NCBI RefSeq assembly: GCF_017868775.1
Contig: NZ_CP053381.1
Coordinates: forward strand, 1,612,001 to 1,676,000
DNA from: Billgrantia sulfidoxydans
Lineage (GTDB): Bacteria > Pseudomonadota > Gammaproteobacteria > Pseudomonadales > Halomonadaceae
Direction of reading: 5' to 3'
DNA: 64,000 nucleotides
In this document: positions 30,719-41,757 of the stretch, piece after piece
How the letters are laid out: each line of letters starts with the position of its first letter
Numbering within the stretch: position 1 is the stretch's first letter
The notes under the pieces: generated by a model
Told to the model about the DNA's origin: nothing
What the model saw: the letters and a program-made list of their open reading frames with translations, nothing else
The model's database searches: none
Position numbers and translations under genes: made by a program

Positions 30719-30722
<4 letters not shown>
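28491..30722 (+). CDS. UvrD/Rep-like superfamily 1 ATP-dependent DNA helicase
   Basis: 743-residue SF1A helicase. Motif Q/I is LTEEQRAVVEHG and AVAGAGKTTTLVARV; motif II is IIDEYQDIN (DEYQD); motif III is VMAVGDANQCIYEWRGA; motif IV is LVRSWALS; motif V is LLITTVHGAKGLEWPLVVV; motif VI is RLFYVAVTRARERLMLLHD. A C-terminal beta-barrel tail (RLRHAVFGEGVVV...) resembles the UvrD/PcrA Tudor-like domain. The N-terminal half differs enough from UvrD and Rep that neither name is given. GTG start overlaps the DUF1285 stop. Confidence 0.88.
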
Positions 30723-32610
<1,888 letters not shown>

Positions 32611-32656
32611 GTGAGGGGCGGCGATCGGCGATGGCCCTGGGGCTTCGCCGCAACCA

Positions 32657-32685
32657 CGAAGGGCGCGCCAATGGCACGCCCTTCG
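32657..32685. terminator. Hairpin between the WbpB-like gene and the ETF-QO gene
   Basis: A 13 bp stem with one mismatch (CGAAGGGCGCGCC / GGCACGCCCTTCG) and a 3-nt loop lies between convergent stops. It likely acts on both strands. Confidence 0.6.
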
Positions 32686-32702
32686 CTTGTTCGCTACCGC
32701 TG

Positions 32703-34373
32703 CTACATGTTGGGGTAGTTGGGCCCGCCGCCGCCTTCGGGCGCTACCCACTTGATGTTCTGCGCCGGGTCCTTGATGTCGCAGGTCTTGCAGTGCACGC
32801 AGTTCTGGAAGTTGATCTGGAATCGCGGCTTGCCGTCGTCGTCCTCGACCACTTCGTAGACCCCGGCCGGGCAGTAACGCTGGGCCGGTTCGGCGTACTT
32901 GGGCAGGTTCTCGCGAATGGGAAGCTCCGGGTCCAGCAGCTTCAGGTGGCTCGGCTGGTCCTCCTCGTGATTGGTGTTCGACAGGAACACCGAGGAGAGC
33001 TTGTCGAAGGAGAGCTTGCCGTCGGGCTTGGGGTAATCGATCTTCTCGAACTCGGCGGCCGGCTTCAGGGCCGCGTGATCCGGGGTGGTGTCGTGAAGGT
33101 TGGGCAGCTTGCCGCCGAGCAGTTGGTTGACAAAGTTGTAGGCACCACCGCCCACGGTGCCGTACTTGTGAAGCGCCGGGCCGAAGCTGGCGGTCTCCTT
33201 GAGCTCGGCGTAGGCCCAGCTCGACTCCCACTTCTCGCTGAAGGCGGTCAGCTCCTGGCCCCCTTCGTCGCCGCCGGCGATGGCCTCGAACACCGCCTCG
33301 GCGGCCACCAGGCCGGATTTCATCGCCGTGTGCAGGCCCTTGATCTTGGCGAAGTTCAGCGTGCCGGCGTCGCAGCCGATCAGCAGCCCGCCGGGGAAGG
33401 TCATCTTCGGCAGGCAGTTGAGGCCGCCCTTGGTGATGGCCCGCGCGCCATAGGCGACCCGCTTGCCGCCCTCAAGATGCTTGGCCAATACCGGATGATG
33501 CTTCATGCGCTGGAACTCGTCGAACGGCGAGAGCCAGGGGTTCTGGTAGGAGAGGTCCATGATCAGGCCGACGACCACCTGATGGTTTTCGGCGTGATAG
33601 AGGAACCAGCCGCCGTGGGTGTCCTTGGCCAGCGGCCAGCCCGAACCATGCAGGACCAGCCCCGGCTCGTGCTGCTCGGCGGGGATGTCCCACAGCTCCT
33701 TGAGGCCGATACCGTAATGCTGGGGGTCGCGACCCTCGTCGAGCCTGAAGCGCGAGATCAGCCCTTTGCCCAGATGGCCGCGGGCGCCCTCGGCGAACAG
33801 GGTGTACTTGGCGCGCAGCTCCATGCCCGGCATATAGCTATCCTTGGGCGTACCGTCGGCGGCCACGCCCATGTCGCCGATGAGGATGCCGCGCACGGTG
33901 CCGTCGTCGTCGTGAATGACCTCCTGGGCGGCGAAGCCGGGGAACACCTCGACGCCGAGTTCCTCGGCCTGTTCGGCCAGCCAGCGGCACAGGTTGCCGG
34001 CGCTGATCACGTAGCGCGTGAGGTCGCCGCCGGTATTGTGCATGCTCTTCGGCACCAGGGCGTTGGGCAGCTTCTGGGCTTTCTGGGCGTCCCTGAGCAG
34101 GTAGACCTCATCGCGGGTGGCCGGGGTGGTCAGCGGCGCGCCGCGCGCCTCCCAGTCGGGGAACAGCTCGGCCAGCGCGCGGGGCTCGAACACGGCGCCC
34201 GAGAGAATGTGGGCACCGACTTCGGAACCCTTTTCCACCACGCACACCGACAGCTCCTGGCCGGCCTCGCCCGCCTGCTGCATCAGGCGGCAGGCGGCCG
34301 ACAGGCCCGAGGGGCCTGCGCCGACGATCACCACGTCGAAGTCCATCGAATCGCGTTCTACTTGCTCAGACAT
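32703..34373 (-). CDS. Electron transfer flavoprotein-ubiquinone oxidoreductase
   Basis: 556-residue membrane-associated flavoprotein that passes electrons from ETF to the quinone pool. The N-terminal FAD motif VVIVGAGPSGLSAACRL is near residue 10-27. The C-terminal 4Fe-4S cluster ligands are in CPAGVYEV and NCVHCKTCDIKDP, and the protein ends in GGGGPNYPNM, all hallmarks of ETF-QO. GGAGGAGCGAG precedes the ATG. It is divergent from etfBA across 350 bp, so the electron route from acyl-CoA dehydrogenases to ubiquinone is encoded as one locus. Confidence 0.96.
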   Translation of the reverse strand: MSEQVERDSMDFDVVIVGAGPSGLSAACRLMQQAGEAGQELSVCVVEKGSEVGAHILSGAVFEPRALAELFPDWEARGAPLTTPATRDEVYLLRDAQKAQKLPNALVPKSMHNTGGDLTRYVISAGNLCRWLAEQAEELGVEVFPGFAAQEVIHDDDGTVRGILIGDMGVAADGTPKDSYMPGMELRAKYTLFAEGARGHLGKGLISRFRLDEGRDPQHYGIGLKELWDIPAEQHEPGLVLHGSGWPLAKDTHGGWFLYHAENHQVVVGLIMDLSYQNPWLSPFDEFQRMKHHPVLAKHLEGGKRVAYGARAITKGGLNCLPKMTFPGGLLIGCDAGTLNFAKIKGLHTAMKSGLVAAEAVFEAIAGGDEGGQELTAFSEKWESSWAYAELKETASFGPALHKYGTVGGGAYNFVNQLLGGKLPNLHDTTPDHAALKPAAEFEKIDYPKPDGKLSFDKLSSVFLSNTNHEEDQPSHLKLLDPELPIRENLPKYAEPAQRYCPAGVYEVVEDDDGKPRFQINFQNCVHCKTCDIKDPAQNIKWVAPEGGGGPNYPNM

Positions 34374-34723
34374 CCACTCGCTCCTCCCTCGGTTTCGGCG
34401 TCGGAGCAGCTGCCACCAACGTCGAAGGAAAATAAAACGGTCGTTTGCTTCTCGATATTCTCCATGATAGGCATAATAAACGACTCAGGACAGCCCTACG
34501 ATGGCAATGTATGACGCCACCACCCGCAGCGGCGGGGAAGGGATTGTTGCGACAGGCCTGGCTGTGGCAAATTGGCAAGGTTTTGCGAGACGGCGCCTAT
34601 CAAACGCTTGCATGAAACGTATAAAGGAATAGCAAACGGTTCTAAGGGGTCGCTGACCTTTAGCGAAGGACGTCAGCGAGTCCAAAACCAAACGGTTCAC
34701 CCACTGAACCAAGCGAGGACACC
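34374..34723. promoter_or_regulatory. Divergent promoter region of the ETF locus with AAACGG boxes
   Basis: The 350 bp between ETF-QO and etfB holds no gene. It contains a palindrome-like AAAAC-GGTC-GTTTG at 34434-34448 near the ETF-QO start, and two identical CAAACGGTTC boxes (34633-34642 and 34689-34698) near the etfB start, plus CAAACGCTTG at 34601. These resemble operators of fatty-acid-responsive TetR regulators such as PsrA of Pseudomonas (CAAAC-N-GTTTG type). The regulator is inferred, not shown. Confidence 0.45.
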
Positions 34724-35473
34724 ATGAAAGTACTCGTCGCGGTCAAACGCGTCATCGACTACAACGTCAAGATCCGCGTCAAGCCGGATCACTCCGACGT
34801 CGACCTCACCAACGTCAAGATGGCCATGAACCCCTTCTGCGAGATCGCCGTGGAAGAGGCGGTGCGGCTGAAGGAGCGAGGGGTCGCCACCGAGGTGGTC
34901 GCCGTGACCGTCGGCCCCAAGGCCGCCCAGGAGCAGCTGCGCACCGCGCTGGCGCTGGGTGCCGACCGCGCCGTGCATGTCGAGACCGAAGAGCGCGTCG
35001 AGTCGCTGGCCGCGGCCAAGCTGCTGGCCAAGGTGGTGGAAGAGGAGCAGCCCGGTCTCGTCATTCTCGGCAAGCAGGCCATCGACACCGACAACAACCA
35101 GACCGGGCAGATGCTCGCCGCCCTGGCCGGCCTGCCCCAGGGCACCTTCGCCTCGGAAGTGAAGGTCGAGAACGACAAGGTCCAGGTCACGCGTGAGGTC
35201 GACGGCGGCCTGCAGACCGTCGAGCTGACCCTGCCGGCGGTGATCACCACCGACCTGCGCCTCAACGAGCCGCGCTACGCCAAGCTGCCCGACATCATGA
35301 AGGCCAAGAAGAAGCCGCTCGACGTCAAGTCGCCGGCGGACCTCGGCGTCGAGGTGACAAGCCGGCTGACGCTGGAGAAGGTCGAGTCACCGGCCGAGCG
35401 CAAGGGCGGCATCAAGGTGGGCTCCGTCGACGAGCTCGTGGACAAACTCAAGAACGAAGCCAAAGTGCTTTGA
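34724..35473 (+). CDS. etfB: Electron transfer flavoprotein beta subunit
   Basis: 249-residue small ETF subunit that binds AMP and forms the dimer with EtfA. The N-terminus [20 protein letters not shown], the [10 protein letters not shown] segment and [26 protein letters not shown] are standard for bacterial EtfB. A GCGAGGAC ribosome site precedes the ATG. It is followed 14 bp later by etfA. Confidence 0.97.
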   Translation: MKVLVAVKRVIDYNVKIRVKPDHSDVDLTNVKMAMNPFCEIAVEEAVRLKERGVATEVVAVTVGPKAAQEQLRTALALGADRAVHVETEERVESLAAAKLLAKVVEEEQPGLVILGKQAIDTDNNQTGQMLAALAGLPQGTFASEVKVENDKVQVTREVDGGLQTVELTLPAVITTDLRLNEPRYAKLPDIMKAKKKPLDVKSPADLGVEVTSRLTLEKVESPAERKGGIKVGSVDELVDKLKNEAKVL

Positions 35474-35487
35474 GGGGAGCCGATTTC

Positions 35488-36414
35488 ATGAGCATCCTGG
35501 TACTTGCAGAACATCACGACGGCCAGCTCGCCGGCGCCACCGCCCATGTGGTCGCGGCGGCCCAGGCGATTGGCGGCGACATCGACGTGCTGGTGGCCGG
35601 CGAGAACGTCGGTGCCGTGGCCGAGGCCGCCGCCAGGCTCGACGGCGTGAGCAAGGTGCGGGTGGCCGACCACGCCGCCTATGCCCACCAGCTCGCCGAG
35701 CCCCTGGGCGCGCTGCTGGTCGAGCTCGCCGGCGACTACCGCCACGTGCTGGCCGCCGCCTCCACCACCGGCAAGAACGTGCTGCCGCGCGTCGCCGCCC
35801 TGAAGGACGTCAGCCAGATCTCCGAGATCGTCGAAGTGGTTGATGGCGACACCTTCAAGCGCCCCATCTATGCCGGCAATGCCATTGCCACGGTCAAGAG
35901 CGCCGACGCGCTCAAGGTGATCACCGTGCGCACCACGGCGTTCGATGCGGTGGCAGAGGGCGGCAGCGCCAGCGTCGAGAGCGTCGAGTTCGTGGCCGAG
36001 AATAGCCAGTCCACCTTCCTCAAGCAGGAGCTGGCCCAGAGCGACCGTCCCGAACTGGGCGGGGCGCGGGTGGTCATCTCCGGCGGTCGCGGCATGGGCA
36101 GCGGCGAGAACTTCAAGCTGCTCGAGGGTATCGCCGACAAGCTGGGCGCGGCCATCGGTGCCTCGCGTGCCGCGGTGGACGCCGGCTTCGTGCCCAACGA
36201 CATGCAGGTCGGCCAGACCGGCAAGATCGTCGCGCCGGAGCTCTACATCGCCGTGGGCATTTCCGGGGCGATCCAGCACCTGGCCGGCATGAAGGACTCC
36301 AAGGTGATCGTGGCGATCAACAAGGACGAGGAGGCGCCGATCTTCCAGGTGGCCGATTACGGCCTGGTCGGTGACCTGTTCGAGATCCTGCCGGAGCTGG
36401 AACAGAAGCTTTAA
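35488..36414 (+). CDS. etfA: Electron transfer flavoprotein alpha subunit
   Basis: 308-residue FAD-binding ETF subunit. The C-terminal FAD signature is complete: [12 protein letters not shown], then [28 protein letters not shown] and [22 protein letters not shown]. The ATG at 35488 has GAGGGGAG ahead. An imperfect second copy of the last 25 or so codons lies directly after the stop. Confidence 0.97.
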   Translation: MSILVLAEHHDGQLAGATAHVVAAAQAIGGDIDVLVAGENVGAVAEAAARLDGVSKVRVADHAAYAHQLAEPLGALLVELAGDYRHVLAAASTTGKNVLPRVAALKDVSQISEIVEVVDGDTFKRPIYAGNAIATVKSADALKVITVRTTAFDAVAEGGSASVESVEFVAENSQSTFLKQELAQSDRPELGGARVVISGGRGMGSGENFKLLEGIADKLGAAIGASRAAVDAGFVPNDMQVGQTGKIVAPELYIAVGISGAIQHLAGMKDSKVIVAINKDEEAPIFQVADYGLVGDLFEILPELEQKL

Positions 36415-36426
36415 GAAGAAGATCGG

Positions 36427-36511
36427 GATCTTCCAAGTCGCGCTCTCGACAGTCAGCGGCCTGGTCGGTGACCTGTTCGAGATCCTACCGGAGCTCGAGA
36501 GCAAGCTGTAA
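36427..36511 (+). pseudogene. Degenerate duplicate of the etfA 3' end
   Basis: After the etfA stop the sequence again reads GATCTTCCA(A/G)GT, then a diverged 20-odd bases, then CTGGTCGGTGACCTGTTCGA and on to a second stop, encoding [17 protein letters not shown]. This matches the true etfA end at 36339-36414 with scattered substitutions and an insertion. The remnant has no start codon of its own. The changes include synonymous ones, so the copy may come from a second etfA allele. Confidence 0.8.
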
Positions 36512-36527
36512 AACGCACCCATGCGTG

Positions 36528-36561
36528 ACGAAGCCGGCCCTATGGCCGGCTTCGTTCTTTT
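36528..36561 (+). terminator. Rho-independent terminator after etfBA
   Basis: Perfect stem GAAGCCGGCC / GGCCGGCTTC (extendable to 12 bp) with a 4-nt loop, followed by GTTCTTTT. It lies after the duplicated etfA end, so the duplicate is still inside the etf transcript. Confidence 0.85.
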
Positions 36562-36573
36562 AGGCTGCTCATC

Positions 36574-36594
36574 AGGCTTGGCTATATCAAGCCT
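36574..36594. repeat. Inverted repeat upstream of sodA, operator candidate
   Basis: AGGCTTG and CAAGCCT are separated by 7 bp, 104 bp before the sodA ATG. The geometry suits a dimeric regulator. No regulator can be named. Confidence 0.35.
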
Positions 36595-36697
36595 ATGCAA
36601 TCGCTATTAGCGTGAATCGTCACTCTTTGCCATGCTTGCTGGATGCAGTCATGGGGATTGTTTCCCCGTTATCCGTTGTTTTCATGGAGGAGCGAAC

Positions 36698-37309
<612 letters not shown>

Positions 37310-37335
37310 CGTCGCCGCGAGGCCTTTGCCCGGAC

Positions 37336-37366
37336 ATCGCCGCAGCCCACTGGCTGCGGCGATTTC
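37336..37366 (+). terminator. Terminator after sodA
   Basis: Perfect 12 bp stem ATCGCCGCAGCC / GGCTGCGGCGAT with a 4-nt loop and a short TTTC tail, 27 bp after the sodA stop. Confidence 0.75.
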
Positions 37367-37437
37367 GTCTGTCAGGGCGCTGCGCCAGCGCGGCGCATTT
37401 CGGTGTAGATGGCCGGCAGGGGAGAGACGCGAGTCGC

Positions 37438-38205
37438 TCAGTGGGCGACGGCGATGCGGTGTTCGCCGCTGGGGTGCGGCATGACGCGCATGGGCAGACC
37501 GTAGATGGCTTCCAGCGTGGCTTCGGTCATCATCGTGTCGGGAGCCCCGTGAGCCAGGACCCGGCCGCCGTGGAGCGCGAGCAGTTCGTCGCAGTAGCGC
37601 GAGGCCATGTTGATGTCGTGCAGCACGATGACCACCCCGAGCCGCAAGTCGTTGCACAGCTGGCGAATCAGCGCCAGCACCTCCACCTGATGCGCGATGT
37701 CCAGTGCGGCCAAGGGTTCGTCAAGCAGCAGGAAGCGGCTCTGCTGGGCCAGCAGCATGGCCAGCCATACGCGCTGCCTTTCGCCGCCCGACAGGGTATC
37801 CACCAGGCGGTCGGCGAAGGCTTCGGTGTGGCTGAACTCGATGGCGCGCCGAATGGCGGCCTTGTCCTCGGCGGTATGACGCCCCAACAGGCCGTGCCAG
37901 GGATAGCGACCGAAGCCGATCAGCTCGCGACCGATCAGGTTCTCGGCGCTGGGGAGATGCTGGGGCAGATAGGCGACCCGGCGGGCGAATTCGCGCTGGC
38001 CCCATGCGCTCAGTGGGCGGCCGTCGAGGCGGATCTCCCCTTGACTCGCCGGCTGCTGTTGAGCGAGCAGCTTGATCAATGTCGACTTGCCCGACCCGTT
38101 ATGTCCGATCAGGCCGTAAATCTTGCCTTCCTCGAAGCGATATTCGACGGGCTCGAGCAGGCGCTTGCCGTTGACCTCGAAGGTGGTGCCGTTGACTTCG
38201 AACAT
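37438..38205 (-). CDS. fhuC: Iron-siderophore ABC transporter ATP-binding protein (FhuC-like)
   Basis: 255-residue ATPase for siderophore import with FhuB. Walker A is GHNGSGKST (34-42), signature LSGGERQRVWLAM, Walker B FLLLDEPLAALD, and switch HDINMASRY. The ATG at 38205 has AAGGGA ahead; the open frame extends 12 codons further upstream but lacks a site. It is encoded downstream of an unknown 134-residue protein and divergent from fhuB. Hydroxamate specificity is inferred from the fused double-length FhuB in the same locus. Confidence 0.9.
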   Translation of the reverse strand: MFEVNGTTFEVNGKRLLEPVEYRFEEGKIYGLIGHNGSGKSTLIKLLAQQQPASQGEIRLDGRPLSAWGQREFARRVAYLPQHLPSAENLIGRELIGFGRYPWHGLLGRHTAEDKAAIRRAIEFSHTEAFADRLVDTLSGGERQRVWLAMLLAQQSRFLLLDEPLAALDIAHQVEVLALIRQLCNDLRLGVVIVLHDINMASRYCDELLALHGGRVLAHGAPDTMMTEATLEAIYGLPMRVMPHPSGEHRIAVAH

Positions 38206-38225
38206 GCGGGTTCCCTTGTGAGTGC

Positions 38226-38630
38226 CTACCAGCCCAGCCAACTGAGCAGCCGCTTACGAGGTGAGGTGGCGCGGCTGCTCGAGGCTCGGTCACGCTTTCC
38301 CGACAGCTGCAGCATGGCCTCCTGCAGAGGCGCCATGATCGCATCGAGATGATGCTGGCAAAGCCGTCGGTTGAGGGCGCCGGGACACTGGGCCATGAGC
38401 AGGCCGCAGTGGTAGGTGGCAGTGTTCAGTGATGCTTCGACGTGCTTGAAGGGCGACGCTTCCCAGCGGCAGCGCTGCAGCTCGCGGCAGAGCAGCCGGA
38501 GCGTATGTGCATCCAGCCAGCAGGGGGTCTCGTCGCCGGCGGGGGAGCGAGCCACCGCTTGGCGTATTGCCTGAAAGGAAACATGCAGGAAGACGCAGGT
38601 GTAGTAGAGCCGGGAGCGTTGCGATGGCAT
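38226..38630 (-). CDS. Cys-rich protein of unknown function in the siderophore locus
   Basis: 134 residues, not recognised. Seven cysteines are spread over residues 12-91 (for example CRELQRC, HCGLLMAQCPG, LCQHH), with several histidines. The last 25 residues are basic (RDRASSSRATSPRKR). No signal peptide or clear membrane segment is visible. GAGGG stands 7 nt before the ATG, and a Fur-like site lies 18 bp upstream, so it is the first gene of an iron-regulated unit with fhuC (20 bp gap). It could be an accessory for iron release or binding; that is speculation. It does not show the C-terminal CC-x10-CxxC of FhuF. Confidence 0.65.
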   Translation of the reverse strand: MPSQRSRLYYTCVFLHVSFQAIRQAVARSPAGDETPCWLDAHTLRLLCRELQRCRWEASPFKHVEASLNTATYHCGLLMAQCPGALNRRLCQHHLDAIMAPLQEAMLQLSGKRDRASSSRATSPRKRLLSWLGW

Positions 38631-38647
38631 AGGATCGCCCTCATCGC

Positions 38648-38666
38648 ACTAATGAGATTGATTTGC
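38648..38666. promoter_or_regulatory. Fur box upstream of the Cys-rich protein gene and fhuC
   Basis: This 19-mer (containing AATGAGATTGATTTGC) matches the Fur consensus at 13 of 19 positions by hand alignment. It lies 18 bp before the minus-strand start at 38630, in the divergent fhuC/fhuB region. Confidence 0.6.
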
Positions 38667-38739
38667 ATTTTGGATGCGAAGCGGGCTCCTGTCAAACTCG
38701 CTCTACTTTGAATGAGAATAGGTCGTAACACGGTTCTAT

Positions 38740-38754
38740 TGATAATCGTTTTCA
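38740..38754. promoter_or_regulatory. Fur box upstream of fhuB
   Basis: TGATAATCGTTTTCA fits the 7-1-7 Fur inverted repeat at 12 of 14 defined positions. It lies 46 bp before the fhuB ATG at 38800. Confidence 0.65.
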
Positions 38755-38799
38755 GCTAGGATGCCGCTGCAACTCGCGAAGACGATCAGGAGCCAAGGC

Positions 38800-40803
38800 A
38801 TGCCAGGGGGAGTGCGGACATTCGAGCAGGTGAAGGGTGGGCTCTCGCCGTTGCGTGCCTGCTTGTTGCTGAGCCTGCCCCTGGTATTGCTGCTCGGGAA
38901 CGGGCTGTTGGATCAGGGCGGTATCGTATTGGGGCTGAAAGCACTGGTCGCCCCTTCGTTACAGGAGTCTCGTGAGCTGCTGCTGCACTACGCTTGGTGG
39001 CCGCGGCTCACGGTGGCGCTGCTGGCCGGCGGCGGGCTGGCATTGGCCGGGGTCCTGATGCAGCAGGTTCTGCGCAACCCGCTGGCATCGCCCACGACCC
39101 TGGGAGTGGCCTCGGGCGCCAACCTGGCGCTGCTGGCGGCGACCCTGCTGGCACCGGGACTGCTGGCGCTGGGGCGTGAATGGGTGGCCTTGGCCGGCGG
39201 TGGGCTGGCGATGGCCCTGGTGTTCCTGCTCGCCTGGCGCCGGGGGCTGGCGCCCGTGGTGGTGGTGTTGGCGGGGCTGGTGGTCAACCTCTACCTGGGG
39301 GCGCTGGCGACGGCGCTGTTGCTGTTCAATCACGAGCTATTGTCGGGACTCTTGATCTGGGGGGCCGGATCGCTGGCGCAGAACGGCTGGAGCGGAGTCG
39401 CCACGCTGTGGCCGCAGCTCACCGTCGGTAGCGTGGCGGCCATATGCCTGTTGCGTCCGTTGGCGGTGCTGGAGCTGGACGATGCCAGTGCCAAGAGCCT
39501 TGGCGTTTCGCTCAAGGCGCTGCGTCTTGCCGGCCTGGGGCTGGCCGTCTTTTTGACCGGTAGCGTGGTGAGCGTGGTGGGCATCATAGGCTTCATCGGC
39601 CTGGCGGCGCCCAACATCGTGCGGTTGGCCGGAGCGCGTCGCCTCGGCCAGCGCCTGCTGTGGGGGACGTTGCTGGGAGCCGTGCTGCTGGCGACGACCG
39701 ATCTGCTCTTGCAGCAGTTCAGCGGGGTGCTGCCGACGCTGGTACCCACCGGGGCCGTGACCGGGGCCCTGGGGGCGCCGCTTCTCATGTGGCTGATACC
39801 ACGCTTGAAGCTGCAGGCCAACCGAGCGCCTCAGCCCGCCGCCGTGTTGGCCAACCGGCATCCCGCACCTGAGCGGCTGGCCGTGCGCCTGGCCACCGCT
39901 TTGCTGCTGGCGATCGGGCTGGGGCTGCTGCTGGGACAGGGCGCCGATGGCTGGTATGGGTTGGCACCCCATGACTGGAGTGTGATGCAGTGGCGCGTGC
40001 CGCGGGTCACGGCGGCGGCGGCCAGTGGCCTGATGCTGGCCATTGCGGGCACGTTGCTGCAGCGGCTTTCCGCCAACCCGATGGCAAGCCCCGAGGTGCT
40101 GGGAATCAGCGGTGGCTGCGCCATCGCGCTGATGCTGGGGATCTTCCTCATACCCGCGCCCACCAGCGGGATGCTGGTCGCAGTGGGAACTCTGGGGGCA
40201 TTCGCCTCGCTGCTGGTCCTGGTGGCGTTCAATCGCCGCAGCGGCTTCGTGCCCGAGCGCCTGCTGCTGTGCGGGGTGGCGATCGGCGCACTGTTCGATG
40301 CAGTGCGAAGCGTGATGCTGGCGGGGGGCGATCCGCGCGGCCAGCAGATGATGGCCTGGCTGGCGGGTTCCACCTATTACGTCGACCTCGGCAGCGCCCT
40401 GGTAGTGGGAACGATGGCGGCGCTGCTGGCGCTCTGTACGCTGCCGCTGTCGCGCTGGCTGGACATCCTGCCGCTGGGAGCGCCCACCGCACTGGCGCTG
40501 GGGATTTCATTGAATCGCGCTCGCCTGGGGCTGCTGCTGCTGGTGGCCCTGTTGACGGCCTGTGCCACCTTGATGGTCGGGCCGCTCTCCTTCGTTGGGC
40601 TGCTGGCACCGCACATGGCCCGGTTGCTGGGGCTGTCCCGGGCGCGCCACCATCTGCTGGGGGCGGCACTGGTGGGCATGTTGCTGATGGTACTGGCCGA
40701 CTGGGTGGGGCGTCAGGCCATCTTTCCCTATGAGATCCCTGCCGGCCTGGTCGCCTCGCTGATCGGTGGCGCCTACTTCATGTGGGGCCTGAGGAGTTTG
40801 TAA
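38800..40803 (+). CDS. fhuB: Fe(3+)-hydroxamate ABC transporter permease FhuB (fused double permease)
   Basis: 667-residue inner-membrane protein made of two homologous FecCD-type halves in one chain (about 1-330 and 345-667), the hallmark of FhuB. Each half carries the conserved RLPR-like entry (WPRLTVALLAGGGLALAGVLMQQVLRNPLA; WRVPRVTAAAASGLMLAIAGTLLQRLSANPMA) and a late PHMARLLG or PNIVRLAG segment. The ATG at 38800 has AGGAG at good spacing; an ATG at 38761 directly abuts the upstream region and lacks a site. Works with FhuC and FhuD. Confidence 0.93.
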   Translation: MPGGVRTFEQVKGGLSPLRACLLLSLPLVLLLGNGLLDQGGIVLGLKALVAPSLQESRELLLHYAWWPRLTVALLAGGGLALAGVLMQQVLRNPLASPTTLGVASGANLALLAATLLAPGLLALGREWVALAGGGLAMALVFLLAWRRGLAPVVVVLAGLVVNLYLGALATALLLFNHELLSGLLIWGAGSLAQNGWSGVATLWPQLTVGSVAAICLLRPLAVLELDDASAKSLGVSLKALRLAGLGLAVFLTGSVVSVVGIIGFIGLAAPNIVRLAGARRLGQRLLWGTLLGAVLLATTDLLLQQFSGVLPTLVPTGAVTGALGAPLLMWLIPRLKLQANRAPQPAAVLANRHPAPERLAVRLATALLLAIGLGLLLGQGADGWYGLAPHDWSVMQWRVPRVTAAAASGLMLAIAGTLLQRLSANPMASPEVLGISGGCAIALMLGIFLIPAPTSGMLVAVGTLGAFASLLVLVAFNRRSGFVPERLLLCGVAIGALFDAVRSVMLAGGDPRGQQMMAWLAGSTYYVDLGSALVVGTMAALLALCTLPLSRWLDILPLGAPTALALGISLNRARLGLLLLVALLTACATLMVGPLSFVGLLAPHMARLLGLSRARHHLLGAALVGMLLMVLADWVGRQAIFPYEIPAGLVASLIGGAYFMWGLRSL

Positions 40804-40836
40804 GCCACCGGACCCGGCGCGGAAGCCATGCCGGTA

Positions 40837-41757
40837 TCAGGGTTGCCGATCCAGTCGGCTGCGATCACGCCTGTGCTCACCCAACGCCGTAACGAGCAGC
40901 TCGGCGAAGCGCTGCGCCGAGGGCAGGGCGCCGAAGCTCCAGACCGGCGGCAGGGTAATCAGGCTCTCCTCGCGAACACTGGGGTGGTACTGCCAGAGGG
41001 CGCTGTCGGCGAGCTTTTCCTCGACGCCGGTCGGGTAGGGTTCCACTACCACCAGGCGGGCTTCCAGGCCAACGAGTGCCTCCAGCCCGACCAGCGAAAA
41101 GCCCCAGTAATTGGTCTCGCCTTGCCAGGCATTCTCCAGGCCCAGGCGGTCCATCACGGCCTGGAAGAGGCCATGCTCCCCGAAGACCCGAACATGGCGT
41201 TCGTCCATGAACTGGATGACCAGCAGCGGTGACGTTTCTTCCGGCAGTGCTCGACGCAGTGACTCGAAGCGTGCCTCGGTGGCGGCGATCAGCGCTTCGG
41301 CTTCCTCCTGGCGCCCATGCGCCATGCCGAGTTCACGGGTCAGGCTGAGGATCTGGCTCCAGGTGTCCCCCTGCGGCGTGTAGATCTCCCGGATATCGAC
41401 CGCTCCGATCTGCTCCAGGCGGGGTGCCAGGTGGCCGAACATGGGGGAAATGAGGATATGCGCCGGATCGAGTTGTGCGAGCAACTCGACGTTGGGCTGT
41501 GAGCGAAGCCCGATATCCGCCACATTTGTCGGCAGCCGGGGTTCGCCGACCCAGTTGTGATAGTCGCCAACCTGGGCGACCGCATCGGGTGGGTGGTCCA
41601 GGGCGACCAGGGTCTCGGCCAGCGTCCAGTCGAGAGTGGCCAGGCCACCATCGGCGCTGGCCATGGCCGGGGTCGTGGCCAACCACAGCCAGCCGAGCAT
41701 CCGGGCCAGGCGCGGGGTTCGTGTCGGGTGTCGAAAACTGAAAAGCGTCACGAACAT
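40837..41757 (-). CDS. fhuD: Iron-siderophore ABC transporter substrate-binding protein (FhuD-like)
   Basis: 306-residue periplasmic binding protein of the FecB/FhuD class. A signal peptide is visible (basic RTPRLARM then LGWLWLATTPAMASA), without a lipobox cysteine, so it is soluble. LDWTLAETLVALDHPPDAVAQVGDYHNWV is the typical opening of FhuD proteins, and ILISPMFGHLAPRLEQIG is the hinge-side motif. It ends 33 bp from the convergent fhuB stop and overlaps the upstream sucrase/ferredoxin-like gene by 10 bp. Ligand is presumably a ferric hydroxamate. Confidence 0.9.
   Translation of the reverse strand: MFVTLFSFRHPTRTPRLARMLGWLWLATTPAMASADGGLATLDWTLAETLVALDHPPDAVAQVGDYHNWVGEPRLPTNVADIGLRSQPNVELLAQLDPAHILISPMFGHLAPRLEQIGAVDIREIYTPQGDTWSQILSLTRELGMAHGRQEEAEALIAATEARFESLRRALPEETSPLLVIQFMDERHVRVFGEHGLFQAVMDRLGLENAWQGETNYWGFSLVGLEALVGLEARLVVVEPYPTGVEEKLADSALWQYHPSVREESLITLPPVWSFGALPSAQRFAELLVTALGEHRRDRSRLDRQP

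Noticed and set aside
32631..34514. 627-codon open frame antisense to ETF-QO
   Set aside because: ETF-QO is complete with FAD and Fe-S motifs; the opposite frame is a shadow of its codon use.
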